The position numbers and the translations under genes were made by a program. The notes under the pieces are model-generated. The model did no database searches, had not been told where the DNA came from, and worked only from the letters and a program-made list of their open reading frames with translations. A stretch of 34,070 nt of DNA from Moorena bouillonii PNG (GTDB lineage: Bacteria > Cyanobacteriota > Cyanobacteriia > Cyanobacteriales > Coleofasciculaceae). Position 1 is the first letter of the stretch. Every line of letters starts with the position of its first letter. Shown here piece after piece: positions 8,363-18,188 of the stretch. The DNA lies in assembly GCF_001942495.1 (NCBI RefSeq), contig NZ_MKZS01000001.1, positions 5,795,880 to 5,829,949 on the forward strand, written 5' to 3'.

Positions 8363-8653
8363 ATGACTATATACATTGGCAACCTAGATTATCAGGTTAC
8401 CTCTGAAAACTTACAGGAAGTATTTCAGGAGTATGGTACAGTATCAAAAGTAGCAGTTCCTAAAGATAGGGAAACAGGTCAAGGGCGTGGATTCGCTTTC
8501 GTTGATATGGGGACAACGGATGAGGAAGATTCGGCCATTGCTGAGCTAGATGGTGCAGAATGGATGGGACGTTCTATGCGCGTCCGTAAAGCTAGACCAA
8601 AAAATAACGACAACGACAACAATCGCGGAAATCGTAGTCGCAGTGGATTCTAG
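8363..8653 (+). CDS. RRM-type RNA-binding protein
   Basis: 96-residue protein with one RNA-recognition motif: RNP2 'IYIGNL' at residues 3-8 and RNP1 'RGFAFVDM' at 42-49, followed by a short Asn/Arg/Gly-rich tail ('NNDNDNNRGNRSRSGF'). This is the architecture of cyanobacterial Rbp proteins, glycine-rich-type RNA-binding proteins often induced by cold; some are needed to localise photosynthetic mRNAs. Start ATG at 8363. The long upstream gap (about 250 bp after the NUDIX gene) could hold a regulated leader, but I see no defined cold-shock box. In many cyanobacteria rpsU follows such genes; here a different small basic protein follows. Confidence 0.9.
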   Translation: MTIYIGNLDYQVTSENLQEVFQEYGTVSKVAVPKDRETGQGRGFAFVDMGTTDEEDSAIAELDGAEWMGRSMRVRKARPKNNDNDNNRGNRSRSGF

Positions 8654-8809
8654 AAACACTAGGCTTCGAGGACAATCAAGAAGTCTGGTTTGGAAAACTA
8701 ACCATTTTCCTTTCCCGTGGGTGACATGGGTAACTTAAATAAACCAAGCTGAATTTATTGTAAGACTTGGGTTTGATAGTGTTTTTGTTTTTTTATCAAT
8801 GAGGTAAAC

Positions 8810-9007
8810 ATGGCAAAGCGCCGCAATCTAAAAAAGGAAAAGGCGCAGCGGAATCAAGCTTACGCCCGTAAGTTTCGGAAATCCAAGCGTAATACGGGCC
8901 GTTTTTCCAAAAATAGACGGTACGGTACTAAACCTCCTAAGTCGGAGGAAACAACAGCAGAAAATAATGAGGATAATAATTACCAAGGTGGTACTGGTGC
9001 GATGTAA
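8810..9007 (+). CDS. Small basic protein, conserved-looking, function unknown
   Basis: 65 residues; the first 42 are extremely rich in Lys/Arg ('MAKRRNLKKEKAQRN') and the C-terminus is acidic and Asn-rich ('EETTAENNEDNN'). A good Shine-Dalgarno (GAGGT, about 5 nt before the ATG) supports translation. It lies 156 bp downstream of the RRM gene on the same strand, so co-transcription is possible. The charge pattern suggests nucleic-acid or ribosome binding, but I recognise no named domain and it is not the S21 protein. Confidence 0.7.
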   Translation: MAKRRNLKKEKAQRNQAYARKFRKSKRNTGRFSKNRRYGTKPPKSEETTAENNEDNNYQGGTGAM

Positions 9008-9279
9008 TGAGTCAGTTATCAGCTGATTCCTGATATTCCCATAAGTAACTACCCTAGTTGATTAACTACTGCTGTCAATGTAGAAAATTTAGGAGTATCT
9101 AGTCAGGAGCTTCGAGTCAGGATAAGTCAAGTTTATGTTATTGGAATAAACAAAAGTAAAAGTATGTTTTAATCCAAAAACTAACTAAACATCTTTAGTT
9201 CTGATCCGAAGTTTCCCGCTCCTAACTTCCCTATTATTAAGTATTTTTGTACTGGCGCAAGAATGGCGCAAGCAAGACT

Positions 9280-9302
9280 GACCTACGGTCACGCTACGCG
9301 AT
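9280..9302. repeat. CACGCTACGCG-type repeat in the 9008-9335 gap
   Basis: GACCTACGGTCACGCTACGC is a short copy of the dispersed repeat listed at several other places in the window. The rest of this 328-bp gap between the small basic protein and the end of argH is AT-rich, with no ORF or obvious terminator. Confidence 0.6.
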
Positions 9303-9335
9303 TGAGAAGATCTAATATTAGAGATAAATTAGCGA

Positions 9336-10730
9336 TCAATCATGATTTGAATTTAGGCGATCGCATGCATCCTCAATCCCTCGCCTAACCTGGTCAAAAC
9401 CAGTGCCACCATAACTATTCCGACGAGCTACTACTTGAGTAGGGGCAATGGCTTGATAAATATCCTCTGCAAAGGCTGGATGCAACGCTTGCCACTGTTC
9501 GAGGCTCAAATCCTTCAGTAACTTCCCGGATCCCAAACAACCTCTGACCACCTTACCCACCAGATTGTAGGCTTCCCGAAACGGAACCCCTTTTGAGGCT
9601 AAATAGTCAGCGACATCGGTAGCGTTAGAGAAATCTTCAGTAACTGCTGATGCTAAACGTTCGGTACGAAATTCTAACCCTTCCTGCCAGAGAATGGTCA
9701 TGGCTTCCATACAGGCTTTGATAGTGTTAACGCTATCAAACAGTGCTTCTTTGTCTTCTTGCAAGTCTTTGTTGTAAGCCAAAGGTAGCCCTTTCATCAA
9801 AACTAACAACCCTTGTAGATGACCAAAGACACGACCAGTCTTACCTCGTACCAGTTCGGGAACATCAGGATTTTTCTTTTGGGGCATGATGCTAGAACCA
9901 GTAGCACAACTATCCAGGAGAGTAACAAAGCCAAATTCCTGAGATGACCAGAGAATGATTTCCTCTGACAATCGGCTCAGATGTACCATGATCAAACTGG
10001 CAGCACAGAGGAATTCAATGGCAAAGTCGCGATCGCTTACTCCATCGAGGCTATTACCATAAATTCCTTCAAAATGCAAGGTTTCTGCGGTATGATGTCG
10101 GTCAATGGGGAAGGTAGTCCCTGCTAAGGCTCCACAACCGAGGGGTGAGATATTCACCCGCCGTCGGATTTCCCCTAAACGCTGCCAGTCCCGCTCTAGC
10201 ATTTCTACGTAAGCTAACAGGTGATGGGCTAAACTGACTGGCTGAGCCCGTTGCAGGTGAGTATAGCCAGGAATCAGGGTTTCAACATGAGCTTTGGCAA
10301 GATTGAGCAAGACCTCTTGGAAGTGACGTAACTGGCTACGAATCTGATCAATCTGCTCCCGGAGGTAGAGTCGGGTATCCGTACCAACTTGGTCATTACG
10401 CGATCGCGCTGTATGTAGCTTCTTGCCAACATCACCCACAATATCAGTAAGGCGGCGTTCTACAGCTAAGTGTACATCCTCCGCATCAACACCAGGGTTA
10501 AATTTTCCTTGGTGGTATTCTGAGCGGATTTGTTCTAAGCCAGCTACTAGCTGCTGAGCTTCCGACTCAGAAATAATGCCAGTATGGGCAAGCATCTTGG
10601 CATGAGCCACAGAACCAGTAATGTCATACTCAATCAGTTCTATGTCAAAGCCGATACTGGCATTGAAGCAAGCAATTGCTGGATGTAACGCTGATTCAAA
10701 TCGCTGACTCCAGGTTTTTTGCTCAGTCAC
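9336..10730 (-). CDS. argH: Argininosuccinate lyase
   Basis: Last step of arginine synthesis: argininosuccinate to arginine and fumarate. The fumarase/aspartase superfamily signature '[12 protein letters not shown]' is intact, as are '[15 protein letters not shown]' and '[16 protein letters not shown]', which shape the active site. The frame is open to an ATG at 10793, but residues before '[19 protein letters not shown]' do not look like ArgH. A GTG at 10730 gives 464 residues, the normal family length, so I prefer it; no strong Shine-Dalgarno is visible. The region just upstream carries a 20-bp repeat also found at the end of the next gene on that strand. Confidence 0.92.
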   Translation of the reverse strand: MTEQKTWSQRFESALHPAIACFNASIGFDIELIEYDITGSVAHAKMLAHTGIISESEAQQLVAGLEQIRSEYHQGKFNPGVDAEDVHLAVERRLTDIVGDVGKKLHTARSRNDQVGTDTRLYLREQIDQIRSQLRHFQEVLLNLAKAHVETLIPGYTHLQRAQPVSLAHHLLAYVEMLERDWQRLGEIRRRVNISPLGCGALAGTTFPIDRHHTAETLHFEGIYGNSLDGVSDRDFAIEFLCAASLIMVHLSRLSEEIILWSSQEFGFVTLLDSCATGSSIMPQKKNPDVPELVRGKTGRVFGHLQGLLVLMKGLPLAYNKDLQEDKEALFDSVNTIKACMEAMTILWQEGLEFRTERLASAVTEDFSNATDVADYLASKGVPFREAYNLVGKVVRGCLGSGKLLKDLSLEQWQALHPAFAEDIYQAIAPTQVVARRNSYGGTGFDQVRRGIEDACDRLNSNHD

Positions 10731-10762
10731 AGTTTTGGAAACAAGATAAAGGACACAAGACG

Positions 10763-11029
10763 AGTTAAACGAAGTTAGATTTAGTATAAGCATTCAGCTA
10801 TCAGCATAAGCGCTACGCGCACGCTACGCGAACAGCTATCAGCTTAGGTGCGATTAGCATAAGCAATTTCGAACTATTAAATTTTACCGTTTGGGCATTG
10901 CGCATTTCCCATAGGCGCACGCTACCCGAACGAGATGTACCTTAAGCTGACGGCTGACAGCACCTCAAGCAGCGTGAGCTAAAAGCTGACGGCTGACACC
11001 TGACGATTTAGTTAAACGAAGTTAGATTT
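10763..11029. repeat. 20-bp direct repeats flanking a repeat-rich insert
   Basis: AGTTAAACGAAGTTAGATTT occurs exactly at 10763-10782 and 11010-11029. The second copy forms the end of the small membrane-protein gene (it encodes its last residues, LTSFN, and the bases just after the stop); the first lies upstream of argH. Between them are CACGCTACGCGAA-type repeats (10810-10833 and a weaker one near 10907) and AGCTGACGGCTGACA-type repeats. An insertion flanked by a target duplication, or a local duplication, would explain this. Confidence 0.7.
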
Positions 11030-11259
11030 CTGAATAAGTAACCAACAACTAAGCCAATCACCAGCGCCGCAGCCTGACCAGAATCAATAAAGTTTTGCCA
11101 GGCCGTCTTGATTTGACCAAGTACATCTGGATCTTCAATAGTTTGAGCCAAAACTAGCCCATCGATGGGTAAGTGAGAGTTCAGCCATCCCAAGACATCA
11201 GTCCAATCGCTAATGCATAATAACGGAACTATTGCTGTTTGTATGCCTACAATCACCAT
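11008..11259 (-). CDS. Small membrane protein of unknown function
   Basis: 83 residues. The N-terminus (MVIVGIQTAIVPLLC) is hydrophobic and could be a signal or membrane segment; the C-terminus holds a likely transmembrane helix, 'AAALVIGLVVGYLF' (about 64-77). The middle is soluble and acidic. It begins 28 bp downstream of the GAF-SpoIIE phosphatase on the same strand, so the two are probably co-transcribed. I do not recognise the family. The last codons lie in a 20-bp repeat also present at 10763, so the natural C-terminus may have been altered. Confidence 0.6.
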   Translation of the reverse strand: MVIVGIQTAIVPLLCISDWTDVLGWLNSHLPIDGLVLAQTIEDPDVLGQIKTAWQNFIDSGQAAALVIGLVVGYLFRNLTSFN

Positions 11260-11287
11260 TGCTCTGCTTTCCTATACCTTAAATCTT

Positions 11288-12745
11288 TTAGTGAAACCTT
11301 GATTTTACCTGCATTACGACCAGTGTCATATCATCTCCGTTAGTTGTTGTACCAGTAAACTGCTGCACTTGCTCAAATAGGTAATCTAAAATTTCCTGAG
11401 CAGTATAACTATGTTCACAGGCCCACTGGAAGCTTTGAGTTAGATTGTCCTCATCAAAGCGATGGCCATTGAGATTGGCTGCCTCGGTCACGCCATCAGT
11501 GTAGTAAATAATGGTATCCCCTGAATCTAGCTGCACGTGAGAGTCTTCGTATTGAGAATCAACTTCTAAACCAATCAGCATCCCTGCGGTATCCAAGGGT
11601 TTGATAGAACGGGTTGATGCCTGCCACAACAAGGGGGGATTGTGAGCGGCATTACTATAGGACAAAATCTTGGTTTTGGGGTCGTACTCAGAATAAAACA
11701 AGGTAACGAACCGATGGGAATTTTCCAAGTCAACATACATAACCCGGTTCAAGTGTTCGAGAATGCGTGCAGGGGAGTGACCGTTTAGCACTTCTGCTCG
11801 CAGCATTCCCCTGGTCATAGTCATAATCAACCCAGCCGGAACCCCTTTTCCCATCACATCACCAATCACAATGCTCCAAGGTAAATAAGCACTGTGGTCA
11901 TCATTGAGATGAGCATCCCCGGAGTTTTTCGGTCCGAGCTGGTCGTAGTTGGTGGGAATGAAATCGTAGTAGTCACCTCCGACACGGTTAGCGGTTTTAC
12001 AGAAAGCCGCTAATTCCACCCCTTCAATTTCAGGGCATTGGCGCGGTAGTAGGCGGATTTGGATATCGGCACCAATTTCTAACTCTCGATCTAAGCGTTC
12101 TTTATGGCGTAGCTCAACTTTAAGTTCATCATTAGCGATCGCTACTGCCGTTTGGTCAGCCACTAACCTTACCAACTTCTGTCGTGTCGGTGTCCAATTA
12201 TATTGTGGGTCATGGCTAAAGATATACAAATGTCCTTGTTCAGCATTTTTAAGCAGAATGGGAAGACTAAACAGTTTGATATTGGGTTCAAGATAATCCC
12301 TCAAGAGTTTATCAAAGGATGCCTGAACTAGTTTCATAGAAGTTGGTGTCTGCTGAGAATTCCCCCCTTGGCCATTAGGACTTGTCACTTGGTGGGTGGT
12401 CTTTTCTATGGCTTTACGAATAGTCTGACCCACCTGAGGGTTCTGGTAGTGTAGGTCAGAGCGTTGTACCTGACCATCTCGATTGAACAAGATTAAAGCT
12501 CCCCCATCGGCATCACTGACCCGTGCTGCCATTAGAGGAATTAACTCTAAAAACTGATTGAGATTGTTGAAGCTGCGTAAGGCAAACCCCAATGAGCTTA
12601 ACAAATCTTGAACCTTGTGCTGTTCTCGATAAAGACGTGCAACCAGTTCTTTGAGGGTGGACACAGGGTTTTTCTTAGCACCAGCATAGGAGTTGGTGCT
12701 ATTGGTTGAACTTGAGGGTTGGTGGGGAATGGGCAGTGCTGTCAT
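11288..12745 (-). CDS. GAF-SpoIIE (PP2C-type) serine/threonine phosphatase
   Basis: 485 residues: a Ser/Asn-rich N-terminus, a GAF-like sensory domain (about 55-205), a short helical linker ('ELRHKERLDRELEIGADIQ') typical of RsbU-type phosphatases, and a SpoIIE/PP2C domain (about 225-483). Metal-binding residues are visible in 'VGGDYYDF' (256-261) and 'IGDVMGKGVPA' (295-304), with late 'YYTDGVTEA' and 'DDMTLVVM'. Such proteins dephosphorylate anti-sigma-factor antagonists or other regulators in response to a signal bound by GAF. No partner kinase or STAS protein is adjacent. The start ATG at 12745 is followed by non-conserved sequence, so a shorter form is possible. Confidence 0.87.
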   Translation of the reverse strand: MTALPIPHQPSSSTNSTNSYAGAKKNPVSTLKELVARLYREQHKVQDLLSSLGFALRSFNNLNQFLELIPLMAARVSDADGGALILFNRDGQVQRSDLHYQNPQVGQTIRKAIEKTTHQVTSPNGQGGNSQQTPTSMKLVQASFDKLLRDYLEPNIKLFSLPILLKNAEQGHLYIFSHDPQYNWTPTRQKLVRLVADQTAVAIANDELKVELRHKERLDRELEIGADIQIRLLPRQCPEIEGVELAAFCKTANRVGGDYYDFIPTNYDQLGPKNSGDAHLNDDHSAYLPWSIVIGDVMGKGVPAGLIMTMTRGMLRAEVLNGHSPARILEHLNRVMYVDLENSHRFVTLFYSEYDPKTKILSYSNAAHNPPLLWQASTRSIKPLDTAGMLIGLEVDSQYEDSHVQLDSGDTIIYYTDGVTEAANLNGHRFDEDNLTQSFQWACEHSYTAQEILDYLFEQVQQFTGTTTNGDDMTLVVMQVKSRFH

Positions 12746-13165
12746 TGCATCAGGTGTTAGGAGCGTTACCAGTTATGCTGCACAAACCATCAGGTTAATC
12801 AGGAGTTAGAACAGATGTCTACTCAGGTTTTGTCAAGCAGCTGTTGCTGAAACTGTTGACCTGTGAAGCCTACGATGGCTGACCCTGGATCTTCACGGTA
12901 GTTTTGCTTAGGTATTGATTCAACCATGTAGGATAACTAGCGCAACAGTATGGCATCCTACAGTAGCACTGATTGCCATTTTTAGCTATTCCAAAAGTCC
13001 CAACCTATCATTCCAACTGACCTGATTTGTCTAATGATAGCCCTAATTACATTCAATGTTATTCAGGGAATCTTCTGAGTGCTGAGGGCTGATGCATTAA
13101 TTAATAGAACCCCATGATTTGGCATTCCACAAATTTTATCTTATTATAGTTTTATAGGAATAGTT
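12746..13165. other. 420-bp divergent intergenic region
   Basis: Separates two divergently transcribed genes (SpoIIE phosphatase, minus; HTH protein, plus), so promoters for both should lie here. I see no ORF, RNA gene, strong hairpin or repeat family. An AT-rich stretch (about 13090-13155) directly precedes the HTH gene. Confidence 0.5.
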
Positions 13166-13633
13166 TTGGAAAATCAACTGATGAACAAGTGCGTTGGTAC
13201 TACTGAAGCGGCATCTCTGTTAGGAATCTCCTCTAGACGATTGCGACAACTCCTAAGCTCTGGCCGGGTTAGAGGTGCTTATAAAAGCGGTAAATTCTGG
13301 ATTATTCCCCTGTTTAACCATCTGCCTCAAATTACCAAAGGTAGACGTGGTCCAAAGGGTAAGTGGCGTAAAAATCGTCCTCCGGCTCTAGCTAAGATCA
13401 ATGTCAACCGCAATCACATTGGCTCGAATATGCACAAAAGTCCCAAAGACCGGAAGCCAGTGATTTCAGTAAAACGAAGCGGCAACAATCTATACGGCAA
13501 CCAAGTAGAAATCCTCGGTCCTTGTCGGATTGTCTATCAGCCTGATAACCCACTCGATTGTGGCGCTCGTCTGTGGATCGAAACCTTCAGTGATATCCAC
13601 TTCATCGGTGGCAGTTTTCCCGCAACTAGCTAA
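13166..13633 (+). CDS. Excisionase/MerR-like helix-turn-helix protein
   Basis: 155 residues. Residues about 10-45 ('TTEAASLLGISSRRLRQLLSSGRVRGAYKSGKFWII') look like the winged helix-turn-helix of excisionase/MerR-like DNA-binding proteins. A basic linker follows ('KGRRGPKGKWRKNRPP'), then a C-terminal region I cannot assign. The start is uncertain: TTG at 13166 with AGGAA upstream, or ATG at 13181 (MNKCVGTTEAA). No integrase or phage gene is adjacent, so it is more likely a cellular regulator than a prophage excisionase. It converges on the SbcD-like gene with 7 bp between them. Confidence 0.72.
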   Translation: MENQLMNKCVGTTEAASLLGISSRRLRQLLSSGRVRGAYKSGKFWIIPLFNHLPQITKGRRGPKGKWRKNRPPALAKINVNRNHIGSNMHKSPKDRKPVISVKRSGNNLYGNQVEILGPCRIVYQPDNPLDCGARLWIETFSDIHFIGGSFPATS

Positions 13634-13640
13634 TTACCAA

Positions 13641-14864
13641 TTACCGATTTTTTTCTAATAGGCATTCTGCAGCTTCTAGCATATCTGCAGCAATATCTCT
13701 GAGGTCTTGCCGATTCTCTAGATATTTCGATAACGCATCCATCGGATCAATACTGTTACCTATACCCAGTTCCGGCAACCGGGGACGGGCTAGCTGGCTG
13801 ACTAATTCTGGGCGAATGGTATAGTGGTGAGCTGCCCTCAAGGATTCATGTATCGCAGTATTGTCAATTAGGTCGAGCTGCTCAGAACGTAGCTTGTAAA
13901 TCAGCCGGACTATAGCGTCTTTAATAGTTTCGTTACCAATAGCGTTTAGTAAAGTACTTTGGGGATCATCTGCTTCAGCAAGGTTGACCTCAATGGTACG
14001 GAAGGGACGCACTGACAAGGGACAAAATTCCCACTGAACGCGACCTTTGGACAGCTCAATCATGACATAACCTTTGTCTTCCTTCTCTTCACTGAAATCG
14101 ACCCGCTCAATGCTGCCAGGGTAAATGACTGGAGGGTCATTGGAGTGGTTGAGATTCTGGTGATGGTGGATGTGTCCTAAAGCTACATAATCAAAGCAGG
14201 GTCGAGTAAGCAGCGAGAGCGGAATAGTAAAACCTTTACCAACTGCGAGGAAGCGCTCTGCACCAAATCTAGCTTGGTCTGCCATTAAATGACCTAACAA
14301 GACCGTTGGCAGGTTTGGGTCAAGTTTACGAATTTCTGCTTCTAAGATTGGCTCAAGCCGTGAGATCAGGAGTTGGTTAACCTCGGCTAGGGTTAGACCT
14401 TCGGTGTCTGGGCGACTGAGAAGGGTGGAGTTGGTTAGCCACGGTAGAGTAATCACCTGTACCGGACCATTGTCGGTTTGAATCTTATGAGTGGTGATGG
14501 TATCTCCTACTACAAATCCAGGCACACCTAAGGTGCGGTAAATGCATAAGCTAGCACCTCCTTGTCCTTGGGAGTGTTGGTCGTGGTTTCCTACTAGTAA
14601 AACTGTAGGAATGTTTGCATCTACTAAGCGGCGAAATTGATTGGCAAAGGCTTGTTGAACATAGGGTGGTGGTGTGGCATCGGGAAAGGCATCACCGCCA
14701 AAAAGAACTAAATCCACAGGTTCGGTAATGGCTCGGTCAATACATTTAGCTAGGGTATTGACAAAATCTTCTAAACGTGTATTGATTCCAGTAGCAGGGT
14801 TGATTCGTCCATGGGAGAAGCCACTACCCATGTGGATGTCAGATAGGTGAAGAATTTTGATCAT
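13641..14864 (-). CDS. sbcD: SbcD/Mre11-like DNA repair exonuclease subunit
   Basis: 407-residue calcineurin-like phosphoesterase. The metal-binding motifs come in order: D9-x-H11 in 'LHLSDIHMG', 'FGGDAFPD' (D57), 'VGNHDQHS' (N92, H93), 'LLGHLMAD' and 'ALGHIHHHQ'. The pattern matches SbcD/Mre11 nucleases, which with the SbcC/Rad50 ATPase process DNA ends and hairpins. The C-terminal 150 residues would be the capping/SbcC-binding part. No sbcC gene is in the window; in cyanobacteria the two are often apart. Dense palindromic repeats in this genome would be natural substrates, but that is inference. Confidence 0.85.
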   Translation of the reverse strand: MIKILHLSDIHMGSGFSHGRINPATGINTRLEDFVNTLAKCIDRAITEPVDLVLFGGDAFPDATPPPYVQQAFANQFRRLVDANIPTVLLVGNHDQHSQGQGGASLCIYRTLGVPGFVVGDTITTHKIQTDNGPVQVITLPWLTNSTLLSRPDTEGLTLAEVNQLLISRLEPILEAEIRKLDPNLPTVLLGHLMADQARFGAERFLAVGKGFTIPLSLLTRPCFDYVALGHIHHHQNLNHSNDPPVIYPGSIERVDFSEEKEDKGYVMIELSKGRVQWEFCPLSVRPFRTIEVNLAEADDPQSTLLNAIGNETIKDAIVRLIYKLRSEQLDLIDNTAIHESLRAAHHYTIRPELVSQLARPRLPELGIGNSIDPMDALSKYLENRQDLRDIAADMLEAAECLLEKNR

Positions 14865-14987
14865 TAGCCATGATATATAAGATAGATTTGATAGGTGAAC
14901 ATACTCTGTCAGGGAAAGGCAAGAGGCATGCTAGCAAGAGGCAATAGCATAAGCCATGTCCCTCAAACGTTGCTGAAAATGTATGGG

Positions 14988-15512
14988 TTATTCGTCAAGA
15001 ATTTCAGATAAAGCTTGATGGATGACCTGTTTTTGCTCAGAATCGTATCTCCAGCGCTGCAGAAATTCTTGGTAGTTGCCAACTCCAGTAAGGGCGCTTT
15101 GCCTTAACTGTTGGGCAATGTCAAACAGGCTTGGCATGTTTAGTTGTTTAATGAGATTAGCACTACGCGATCGCACTCGGTCTGATCCTTGAGCCATGTC
15201 TTCTTTACCATTGCGGCGATGGTTCAATCCCATTGCCGCTGACATAGCTAAATTTTTGACTAACAGTTCGGCTACGATTTCAGGGGATGACTCTAGAGCT
15301 GTGATCACCTCTGGTGAAGGATTGTCGGCTAAGGTGCTGTCACTGGTAAGGTAGGTGACAAAGAAACCTCTAGCACCATTTTTGGTTTTGACTAAGGATG
15401 CGATCGCTTCGGTAATTTCTGGCGATGTTAGTTCCCCTGTTGCCATTTTGGTCATTATCGATTCCGTGAATGCGATGGCATTATCAAAGGTTACGGTTTC
15501 TAGAATTTCCAT
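14988..15512 (-). CDS. Conserved-looking hypothetical protein
   Basis: 174 residues, mostly helical, without signal peptide or membrane segment. The first half contains 'ATGELTSPEITEAIASLVKTKNGARGFFVTYLT', which recalls cyanobacterial proteins of unknown function; the second half has a basic patch ('NHRRNGKEDMAQGSDRVRSR') and a helical end. The ATG at 15512 is clear, but no strong Shine-Dalgarno is visible. It is 123 bp downstream of the SbcD-like start on the same strand and may be a separate unit. No function can be assigned. Confidence 0.65.
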   Translation of the reverse strand: MEILETVTFDNAIAFTESIMTKMATGELTSPEITEAIASLVKTKNGARGFFVTYLTSDSTLADNPSPEVITALESSPEIVAELLVKNLAMSAAMGLNHRRNGKEDMAQGSDRVRSRSANLIKQLNMPSLFDIAQQLRQSALTGVGNYQEFLQRWRYDSEQKQVIHQALSEILDE

Positions 15513-15611
15513 GGCAATTCAGAGGCTAGCTCAATAGTAGGTCAGTTTTAATTTGACCACAATTTTCAGAAAACCGCAGATAGAGCTTTTACTATAAATC
15601 CTCCAAAGCTA

Positions 15612-15800
15612 TCAGCGGTCAGCGGTCAGCGGTCAGTGGTCAGCGCTCAGCCGTCAGCCGTCAGCCGTCAGCCGTCAGCCTTGGCCTTTGGCCACTACTG
15701 ATTGCTATAAGCTGATTGCTGATTGCTGATTACTGATTGCTATAAGCTGATTACTGATTGCTATAAGCTGATTACTGTTCGCGTAGCGTGCGCGTAGCGC
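15612..15800. repeat. Heptamer array plus GATTGCTATAAGCT repeats and a CGCGTAGCG copy
   Basis: About ten 7-mers (TCAGCGG, then TCAGCCG) fill 15612-15680. They are followed by repeats of CTGATTGCTATAAG and shortened CTGATTG/CTGATTA units (15697-15776), then TTCGCGTAGCGTGCGCGTAG (from 15778). Together they fill the 308-bp gap between the hypothetical gene and the end of glyS; no gene is seen. Confidence 0.85.
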
Positions 15801-15820
15801 ATATGCTTACAAACCAACCC

Positions 15821-17983
15821 CTAACTTTTGACAATTGCTCCAAAATCTGCTAATACACGAGCATGATTCCGCAACAATCCTAACAAATTCAACCGATTAC
15901 TGCGAATATTGGGGTCAGGATCCATCACCAATACACTCTGGTCACCATCAAAGAAAGTGCTAACCGTAGGAGCAATCTCTTCTAGTGCTTCCACTAATTT
16001 CTGATAATCTCGCTCTTCCTGAGAAGCTTTAATTTTTGGCACTAATTCCACGAGGGCATCATAAAATGCTTGCTCACAAGATTTCTGGAAGTATTCCGGA
16101 GTCACTACTGTTGTTGGTTGTATCTGTTTGGTATCTAAATCCCCTTGTTTAGCTAAACGAGCTGAACGGTTGACAGTTTCATAGATTTTATCCAGGGTAC
16201 CATTATCTCGGATAGACTGGAGAAACAAAGCGCGATCGCGTACATCTAACACATCAATTAATGCCCTGTTTTGATACTCGGGATCATCTTCTCCTAACAC
16301 AGCATTCACTAAATCATAATCAATTTTATTTTCTTCTTGGAGCAGAGTCCGAATCCGTTGTAAGAAAAATTCCTGTAATGACTCTATTGGTGAATTATTG
16401 TCTGGATAAGCAGCTACAAAATCCGCAGCAATATCTTTTAGCAACTGCTGGAGATTAATCGGTAAATTGGCATCCCAGGTAATGTTGATAATCCCATTAG
16501 CAGCACGACGTAGAGCAAAGGGATCAGAAGAGCCTGTGGGTAACATACCTAAGCCAAAGATACTGACTAAGGTATCTAGCCTGTCTGATAACCCTACCAC
16601 TTGCCCAGTAATGGTTTGAGGTAGAGAATCACCTGCACCCCTCGGTAAATAATGCTCAAAAATTGCTGTTGCGACTTGCTCAGATTCCCCACTAGCAACG
16701 GCATACTTTTGTCCCATTACCCCTTGTAATTCAGGAAATTCATACACCATCTGGGTAACCAAGTCTGCTTTACACAGTAAGGCCGCCCTTTGAATCTGAG
16801 TAATAGCTTCTGGTGAGATTAGATTAGGAGAGTGTTGACGTAACTGGTCAGTAATTTGACTCGCTATCTTTTCTATTCTACCGACCTTTTGGCGTACTGA
16901 ACCTAAATCTTCCTGAAAAGTGACTTTCTCCAGTTGGGGTAAATAGCTTTCTAAGGGTGAGTCGATATCGGTTTTGTAGAAAAACTGCCCATCGGCTAAC
17001 CTCGCTCGGATTACTCGCTCGTTGCCAGTAGCAATAATTTCGGATTTGGCGGGGTCACCGTTACCAATAGTAATAAAATAGGGGATAAGTTCAGTAGCCG
17101 CTTCGGTTTTGAATACTGGGAAGTAGCGCTGGTGAGACACCATCTCTGTGGTGACCACTTCTTGTGGTAAATTCAAGAAGTCTGAGGAAAATTTACCCAC
17201 TACTGCTGTCGGCCATTCCACTAAATTAGTGACTTCTTCCCATAAGTCAGGGTACAGAGGGGTATAACCACCTAACTGTTTAGCGGCTGACTCCACTTGT
17301 GATTTGATTGTATCGCGACGTGCTTCAGGATTGACCTCTACATAAGCATTGCGCAAATAGGACTGATAATCTGTAGCTTGGGGAATCTCTACCGGTTTGG
17401 GAGACAAGATCCGATGACCACTGGAAATGCGATCGCTTTTTACAGTCTCGGCATTATTATCTAACTCTACCGGTAGCACTACATCATCTAAAAGTGTGAC
17501 TAGCCAGCGAATCGGACGGGGAAACTTTAAATCTCCATTCGCCCAGCGCATGAACCGTCTACCTTCCAATCCAAATATCCATTGGGGAATCAGTTCCGTT
17601 AAAATTTCTGTAGCGGGGCGACCGGATATCTGTTTCTGAACAAAGACAAATTCTCCTTTATCCGTATCTCTGAGGAATAGATTATCTAGCTCTACCCCCT
17701 GTTTACGGGCAAACCCAATCGCTGCTTTAGTAGGTTCGCCATCCTTAAACGCTGCCTTAGCTGGTGGTCCTTTAACCTCTTCTTCTCGGTCGGGTTGCTT
17801 TCCAGGTAATCCTTTAATGATAACTGCTAAGCGGCGAGGGGTGCCGTAAATCTCAATTCCTTCTGGAGTAAGAAAGTACTCATCCAGGGTTTGGGGAATT
17901 TTCGATTGCCACTGTGCGATCGCACTATCCACAAAATCTGCGGGTAATTCTTCTGTACCGACTTCTAATAAAAATGTAGACAT
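15821..17983 (-). CDS. glyS: Glycine-tRNA ligase beta subunit
   Basis: Beta subunit of the tetrameric (alpha2beta2) bacterial glycyl-tRNA synthetase, which binds tRNA-Gly; the alpha subunit (glyQ) carries catalysis and is not in the window, as is usual in cyanobacteria. Recognisable segments are the N-terminal '[18 protein letters not shown]', '[14 protein letters not shown]', '[14 protein letters not shown]', '[11 protein letters not shown]', the HD-like '[22 protein letters not shown]', '[12 protein letters not shown]' and a C-terminal anticodon-binding helical region. I choose the ATG at 17983 (720 residues, [14 protein letters not shown]), the family start, over the ATG at 18004. Confidence 0.95.
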   Translation of the reverse strand: MSTFLLEVGTEELPADFVDSAIAQWQSKIPQTLDEYFLTPEGIEIYGTPRRLAVIIKGLPGKQPDREEEVKGPPAKAAFKDGEPTKAAIGFARKQGVELDNLFLRDTDKGEFVFVQKQISGRPATEILTELIPQWIFGLEGRRFMRWANGDLKFPRPIRWLVTLLDDVVLPVELDNNAETVKSDRISSGHRILSPKPVEIPQATDYQSYLRNAYVEVNPEARRDTIKSQVESAAKQLGGYTPLYPDLWEEVTNLVEWPTAVVGKFSSDFLNLPQEVVTTEMVSHQRYFPVFKTEAATELIPYFITIGNGDPAKSEIIATGNERVIRARLADGQFFYKTDIDSPLESYLPQLEKVTFQEDLGSVRQKVGRIEKIASQITDQLRQHSPNLISPEAITQIQRAALLCKADLVTQMVYEFPELQGVMGQKYAVASGESEQVATAIFEHYLPRGAGDSLPQTITGQVVGLSDRLDTLVSIFGLGMLPTGSSDPFALRRAANGIINITWDANLPINLQQLLKDIAADFVAAYPDNNSPIESLQEFFLQRIRTLLQEENKIDYDLVNAVLGEDDPEYQNRALIDVLDVRDRALFLQSIRDNGTLDKIYETVNRSARLAKQGDLDTKQIQPTTVVTPEYFQKSCEQAFYDALVELVPKIKASQEERDYQKLVEALEEIAPTVSTFFDGDQSVLVMDPDPNIRSNRLNLLGLLRNHARVLADFGAIVKS

Positions 17984-18148
17984 AGGGAACTGATTGCTAA
18001 TCAAAACTATAATCTTTAACTACCAATTCCCCCAGTGTACCTCTTGAGATTATAGACCTGGTGATGATGGTTTTGATTGTAAACCCACAGTTGCAGCAAC
18101 TGTCGCTAAGCTCTACCTCAAACCCCGTTATGGATTTATCTGAAGGTG

Positions 18149-18173
18149 TAGGGGAGCAGGCTGTGCTCCCCTA
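18149..18173. terminator. Hairpin downstream of the first RTX gene
   Basis: TAGGGGAGCA (18149-18158) and TGCTCCCCTA (18164-18173) form a perfect 10-bp stem with a 5-nt loop, 16 bp past the stop of the RTX gene on the minus strand. There is no long T-run on either side, so termination strength is uncertain; it may be a dispersed hairpin repeat. Confidence 0.55.
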
Positions 18174-18188
18174 ACGGTATAGTTATTG

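Noticed and set aside
8550-8738. Plus-strand ORF overlapping the RRM gene end
   Set aside because: Out-of-frame shadow of the RRM coding region with no start signal.
13166-13633. Prophage excisionase marking an integrated element
   Set aside because: The HTH resembles excisionases, but there is no integrase, attachment site or phage gene around it.
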